From Pseudoroseicyclus tamaricis (GTDB lineage: Bacteria > Pseudomonadota > Alphaproteobacteria > Rhodobacterales > Rhodobacteraceae), in assembly GCF_012070395.1 (NCBI RefSeq), contig NZ_JAAFYS010000003.1, forward strand, positions 62,001 to 126,000: DNA of 64,000 nucleotides. The letters are read 5' to 3'. The notes under the pieces were generated by a model. It searched no databases. It was not told the DNA's origin and worked only from the letters and a program-made list of their open reading frames with translations. Position numbers and translations under genes: made by a program. Shown here piece after piece: positions 60,146 to 64,000 of this stretch (its first letter is position 1; every line of letters begins with the position of its first letter).

Positions 60146-60340
60146 GGCTTTCGCAAGATAAGGCCTCTGCCCCCCGTCTTTCAACGGCTTTCGGTGTCGC
60201 ATTTGTCGCGAGCGTCATCCCGCCGCCACGGCGGGGCCGGGGCGCAACCCTTGCTCTCTTTCACCTCACGGTGATAGTGGAGCATCCGTGACGCCGGGCG
60301 CAGCAGGCGCGCCGGCGATGGATTGGTTCAAGGGGCAGGC

Positions 60341-60853
60341 ATGGCGGAGTATCCGACCTCATTCGACAAGGACGCACTTCTCGCCTGCGCCCGGGGCGAG
60401 CTGTTCGGGCCGGGCAATGCCCAGCTGCCCGAACCCCCGATGCTGATGATGGACAGGATCACCGAGGTCTCCGGCGATGCCGGCGAGAACGGCAAGGGCC
60501 ATATCGTCGCCGAGCTCGACATCACGCCGGACCTCTGGTTCTTCCCCTGCCACTTTCCCGGCAACCCGGTCATGCCCGGCTGCCTGATGCTCGACGGGCT
60601 GTGGCAGCTCACCGGGTTCAACCTCGGCTGGCGCGGCTGGCAGGGCCAGGGCTTCGCCCTCGGCGCGGGGGAGGTGAAGCTCTCCGGCATGATCCGCCCC
60701 GATCGCAAGCTGGTGCGCTACGTCGTCGACTTCACCCGCGTCATCGAGCGGCGGCTGAAGATGGGCGTCGCCAATGGCCGGGTCGAGGCGGACGGTGAAG
60801 TTGTCTGCGAAGTCAAGGACATGAAGGTCGGCCTCGCGGCCGCCGAAGGCTGA
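60341..60853 (+). CDS. fabA: 3-Hydroxydecanoyl-ACP dehydratase/isomerase FabA
   Basis: 170 residues. Catalytic H71 (F-P-C-H-F-P-G-N-P) and D85 (L-M-L-D-G-L-W-Q). It introduces the cis double bond for unsaturated fatty acids. ATG 60341 matches the FabA start. First gene of fabA-fabB-fabI. Confidence 0.95.
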   Translation: MAEYPTSFDKDALLACARGELFGPGNAQLPEPPMLMMDRITEVSGDAGENGKGHIVAELDITPDLWFFPCHFPGNPVMPGCLMLDGLWQLTGFNLGWRGWQGQGFALGAGEVKLSGMIRPDRKLVRYVVDFTRVIERRLKMGVANGRVEADGEVVCEVKDMKVGLAAAEG

Positions 60854-60864
60854 GGAGGCCGCTC

Positions 60865-62094
<1,230 letters not shown>

Positions 62095-62098
62095 ACTG

Positions 62099-62881
62099 AT
62101 GGACATGAGCGGCAAGCGCGGGTTGGTGATGGGGGTCGCCAACGACCATTCCATCGCGTGGGGCATCGCCAAAGCCCTCTCCGCCGCCGGCGCCGAACTG
62201 GCCTTCTCCTACCAGGGGGAAGCCTTCGGCAAACGGGTGCAGCCGCTGGCGGCCTCCCTTGGCTCCGACTTCCTCTTGGACGTCGACGTGACGAACGATG
62301 CCTCGCTCGATGCCGCTTTCGGGCAGATCGGCGAGCGCTGGGGCGGGCTGGACTTCGTCGTCCACGCCATCGCCTTCTCCGACAAGTCGGAGCTGACGGG
62401 GCGGTTCATCAACACCTCCCGGGCGAACTTCCAGAAGTCGCTCTCGATCTCCTGCTACTCGCTGATCGACGTGGCCCGCCGGGCAGAGCCGCTGATGACC
62501 GATGGCGGCAGCATCATCACGCTGACCTACCAGGGCTCCAACCGCGTCACCCCCTTCTACAACGTCATGGGCGTCGCCAAGGCGGCGCTGGAGGCGGCGG
62601 TGCGCTATCTGGCGAACGATCTCGGCCCGCAGGGCATCCGCGTCAACGCCATTTCCCCCGGCCCGATGAAGACGCTCGCGGGCGCCGCCATCGGCGGCGC
62701 GCGGCGGACCTTCCGCCACACGCAGGAGAATGCGCCGATGCGCGCCAACGCCACGCTGGAGGCCATCGGCGGCACCGCCGTCTGGCTCTGCTCCGAGGGT
62801 GGCGCCTTCACGACGGGCGAAATCGTGCGCGTCGACGGCGGCTACCACGTCCTCGGGATGCCGCAGCCGGAACACCTCTGA
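62099..62881 (+). CDS. fabI: Enoyl-ACP reductase FabI
   Basis: 260 residues, SDR fold. G-V-A-N-D-H-S-I-A-W-G-I-A near the N-terminus is the FabI cofactor loop; Y-x6-K (Y-N-V-M-G-V-A-K) is the catalytic pair. It reduces enoyl-ACP with NAD(P)H and is the target of triclosan in other bacteria. GAAGGA seven bases before ATG 62099 decides the start; ATG 62105 is possible. Last gene of the fab operon, followed by palindrome pair C2. Confidence 0.95.
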   Translation: MDMSGKRGLVMGVANDHSIAWGIAKALSAAGAELAFSYQGEAFGKRVQPLAASLGSDFLLDVDVTNDASLDAAFGQIGERWGGLDFVVHAIAFSDKSELTGRFINTSRANFQKSLSISCYSLIDVARRAEPLMTDGGSIITLTYQGSNRVTPFYNVMGVAKAALEAAVRYLANDLGPQGIRVNAISPGPMKTLAGAAIGGARRTFRHTQENAPMRANATLEAIGGTAVWLCSEGGAFTTGEIVRVDGGYHVLGMPQPEHL

Positions 62882-62895
62882 CACCGGGCGCAACA

Positions 62896-62938
62896 GATTT
62901 CCGCGCGGAAATCGTGCACGGAATTCGCGCGAATTCCG
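62896..62938. repeat. Tandem double palindrome C2
   Basis: GATTTCCGCGCGGAAATC (62896-62913, perfect) and CGGAATTCGCGCGAATTCCG (62919-62938, perfect), 14 bases after the fabI stop. Same layout and related arms (GATTTCC/GGAAATC) as C1 at 15764-15808. Confidence 0.65.
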
Positions 62939-63210
62939 GTCGCCGCTCGTGGTAACGTCAGCTGATTGGACCCCGACCGCATCCGCCAAATAATTGACCC
63001 CCGCCGAGGGGTGCGGCGGGGGTCGAGCGCGCATCAGGGGGTTGCGCGCCAGGGGAGCGAGAGCCAGGGCAGGACAGGCATACCCGCCTGGTCATGCCTT
63101 AGTTACGCATAACCCCCGAAGATGGTTTCCGGGCGGCGCAAATTTTTTTTGCGCCCCTCTCACCCCCCGGATCGCGCCCCACCGGCCTACCGACAACCCT
63201 CTGACACCGC

Positions 63211-63247
63211 AAAAGAAAATGCCCGCCAGCGGGGTCGCTGACGGGCA
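63211..63247 (-). terminator. Intrinsic terminator for the minus-strand repeat-protein gene
   Basis: Minus strand: TGCCCGTCAGCG pairs with CGCTGGCGGGCA (one G-U) and TTTTCTTTT follows. It starts 40 bases after the stop at 63287. On the plus strand the stem has a C-A mismatch and no T-run. Confidence 0.82.
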
Positions 63248-63286
63248 CCAGATTCTTCGCGCGGAGCGCCCGCGCAAAAAGAAATC

Positions 63287-64000
63287 TTACATCGACGGCT
63301 GGAAGGTAACCGTCACCGGCGCACCATCGTCCGTGACGGGCGTGTCGACGTCGGTCATGCCTTCGCCGAAGGAATAGACGCCGTCGCCATCCGTGTCGTA
63401 GTGCAGCATGAGCATGTACTGCTCATCGGCCGAGAATTCCTCGCCGATGCTGACGGTGACATCTTCGTTCATGCCGGCGACGAGTGCCGTGTGACCGATG
63501 GATTGCGGCACGACCGGCTCGCCATCCACCATCTCGTGCACGACGAGGAAGCCGGGCTCATCGATCCAGACCTGCGGCACGGTGACGGCCATGCCGCCGG
63601 CTGTGGCGCCATCGGCCATGATCATCGGCGCATCGAGATCGTCGATCTCCTCGGCCGCGGCATCGACACCGGCAGCGACATCCTCCGCCACGCCTTCGAC
63701 ACCCTCGGCCACGCCCTCGGCGACGTCCTGCACGCCCTCGACGACGGTGCCGGCGGCCTCGGCCACGGCGGCCTCGACCTCACCCAGCGCGTCGGCGGCG
63801 GTCGCGAAGACGGTGGTCACCGGGGCGCCGTCCATCACCACGGGGGTGTCGACGTCGGTCATGCCTTCGCCGAAGGAGTAGGTGCCGTCGCCATCCGTGT
63901 CGTAGTGCAGCATCAGCGTGTACTGCTCGTCGGCCATCAGCGGCTCGTCGAGATCGATGACGACGTCATCGCTCGTGCCGGCATCGACATAGGCGTGGCC
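63287..64000 (-). CDS. Repeat protein with DUF7282-like domains and EF-hand-like loops (5' end outside window)
   Basis: The frame is open to the window edge, so at least 237 C-terminal residues are present. Two similar domains (64000-63826 and about 63615-63287) each contain L-M-L-H-Y-D-T-D-G-D-G-x-Y-S-F-G-E-G, an EF-hand or calcium-loop-like D-x-D-x-D-G pattern, then M-T-D-V-D-T-P-V. Before the last loop, V-W-I-D-E-P-G-F-L-V-V-H fits DUF7282. Between them is an acidic amphipathic helix of V-A-E-G-V type heptads. Presumably exported; function unknown. ATG 63937 in frame is not considered the true start. Confidence 0.75.
   Translation of the reverse strand, partial: GHAYVDAGTSDDVVIDLDEPLMADEQYTLMLHYDTDGDGTYSFGEGMTDVDTPVVMDGAPVTTVFATAADALGEVEAAVAEAAGTVVEGVQDVAEGVAEGVEGVAEDVAAGVDAAAEEIDDLDAPMIMADGATAGGMAVTVPQVWIDEPGFLVVHEMVDGEPVVPQSIGHTALVAGMNEDVTVSIGEEFSADEQYMLMLHYDTDGDGVYSFGEGMTDVDTPVTDDGAPVTVTFQPSM

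Larger units (their letters stand above)
62882..63286. other. Intergenic region after fabI
   Basis: 405 bp without a credible gene. It holds the palindrome pair C2 (62896-62938), an inverted GCGCAAA-TTTTT-TTTGCGC (63136-63154) and the minus-strand terminator at 63211-63247. The remainder I cannot explain. Confidence 0.6.

Noticed and set aside
63136-63154. GCGCAAA-TTTTT-TTTGCGC as a terminator
   Set aside because: The T-run is in the loop and arm, not after the stem, and a better minus-strand terminator lies at 63211-63247.

Overview
The window reads as chromosome of a GC-rich alphaproteobacterium, most likely Rhodobacterales (Roseobacter/Rhodobacter group). The basis is the combination of lpxC-bamD-recN, the irr-fabA-fabB-fabI block, the hisD / UPF0262 / low-MW phosphatase / infA / maf / RNase E/G / yacG block, an Asp/Ala-type (non-zinc) HemB, a SoxR-type MerR protein, and many very acidic proteins. 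Genus cannot be given from sequence alone. I see no tRNA, rRNA, insertion sequence, prophage or CRISPR array. Almost all the DNA is core chromosome; the clear exception in base composition is the pentapeptide-repeat gene near 24 kb.

Layout. 1-6.6 kb: end of an ABC permease followed by a polyamine (gamma-glutamyl-putrescine type) catabolic cluster with two glutamine-synthetase-like ligases, a class I amidotransferase, a DUF1272 Cys-rich protein and a PuuB-like oxidase. 6.7-13 kb: aminopeptidase P, DUF427, a ClC chloride transporter, and a LuxR-HTH protein fused to an alpha/beta-hydrolase domain that has lost its catalytic residues, followed by a candidate small RNA. 13-20.4 kb: recN, bamD, lpxC, rlmJ, cobT (minus strand) and a NYN/LOTUS protein. 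20.5-26.3 kb: yajC-secD-secF, the AT-rich pentapeptide membrane protein, serS. 26.4-28.3 kb: a VOC / small protein / TipAS-MerR operon divergent from soxR with a SoxR-box-like dyad between them. 28.3-36.3 kb: PEP-mutase-like enzyme, anmK, tyrS, hydrolase, a 45-residue membrane protein, FemAB-like protein, EamA transporter, enolase. 36.7-44.7 kb: mfd, membrane protein, hemB, EamA transporter, SYLF lipoprotein, DUF2254. 44.8-49.2 kb: dimethylglycine-dehydrogenase-like enzyme, MobA-like transferase, hisD. 50.1-57.0 kb: the UPF0262-phosphatase-(NTF2-GNAT-nitrilase-PRC)-infA-maf-rng-yacG block, apparently interrupted by extra genes. 57-64 kb: YdeI-like, VOC, branched-chain aminotransferase-like, irr, fabA-fabB-fabI, and the end of a secreted-type repeat protein with EF-hand-like loops.

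The most unusual material is between genes. An element of about 55-65 bp (a G-tract/C-tract hairpin, then a CCCCCGAGG-(T)ATTTTT tail) occurs eight times, and every copy lies just 3' of a stop codon in the same orientation as that gene. A second composite palindromic family occupies three intergenic arrays, and a third type (two palindromes side by side) follows lpxC and fabI. Other points for a second look are the pseudoenzyme-like LuxR-hydrolase regulator, a candidate sRNA behind a 16-bp perfect palindrome, an EcfG-like promoter in front of a large acidic beta-repeat PRC-barrel protein, and several small proteins with good ribosome binding sites.
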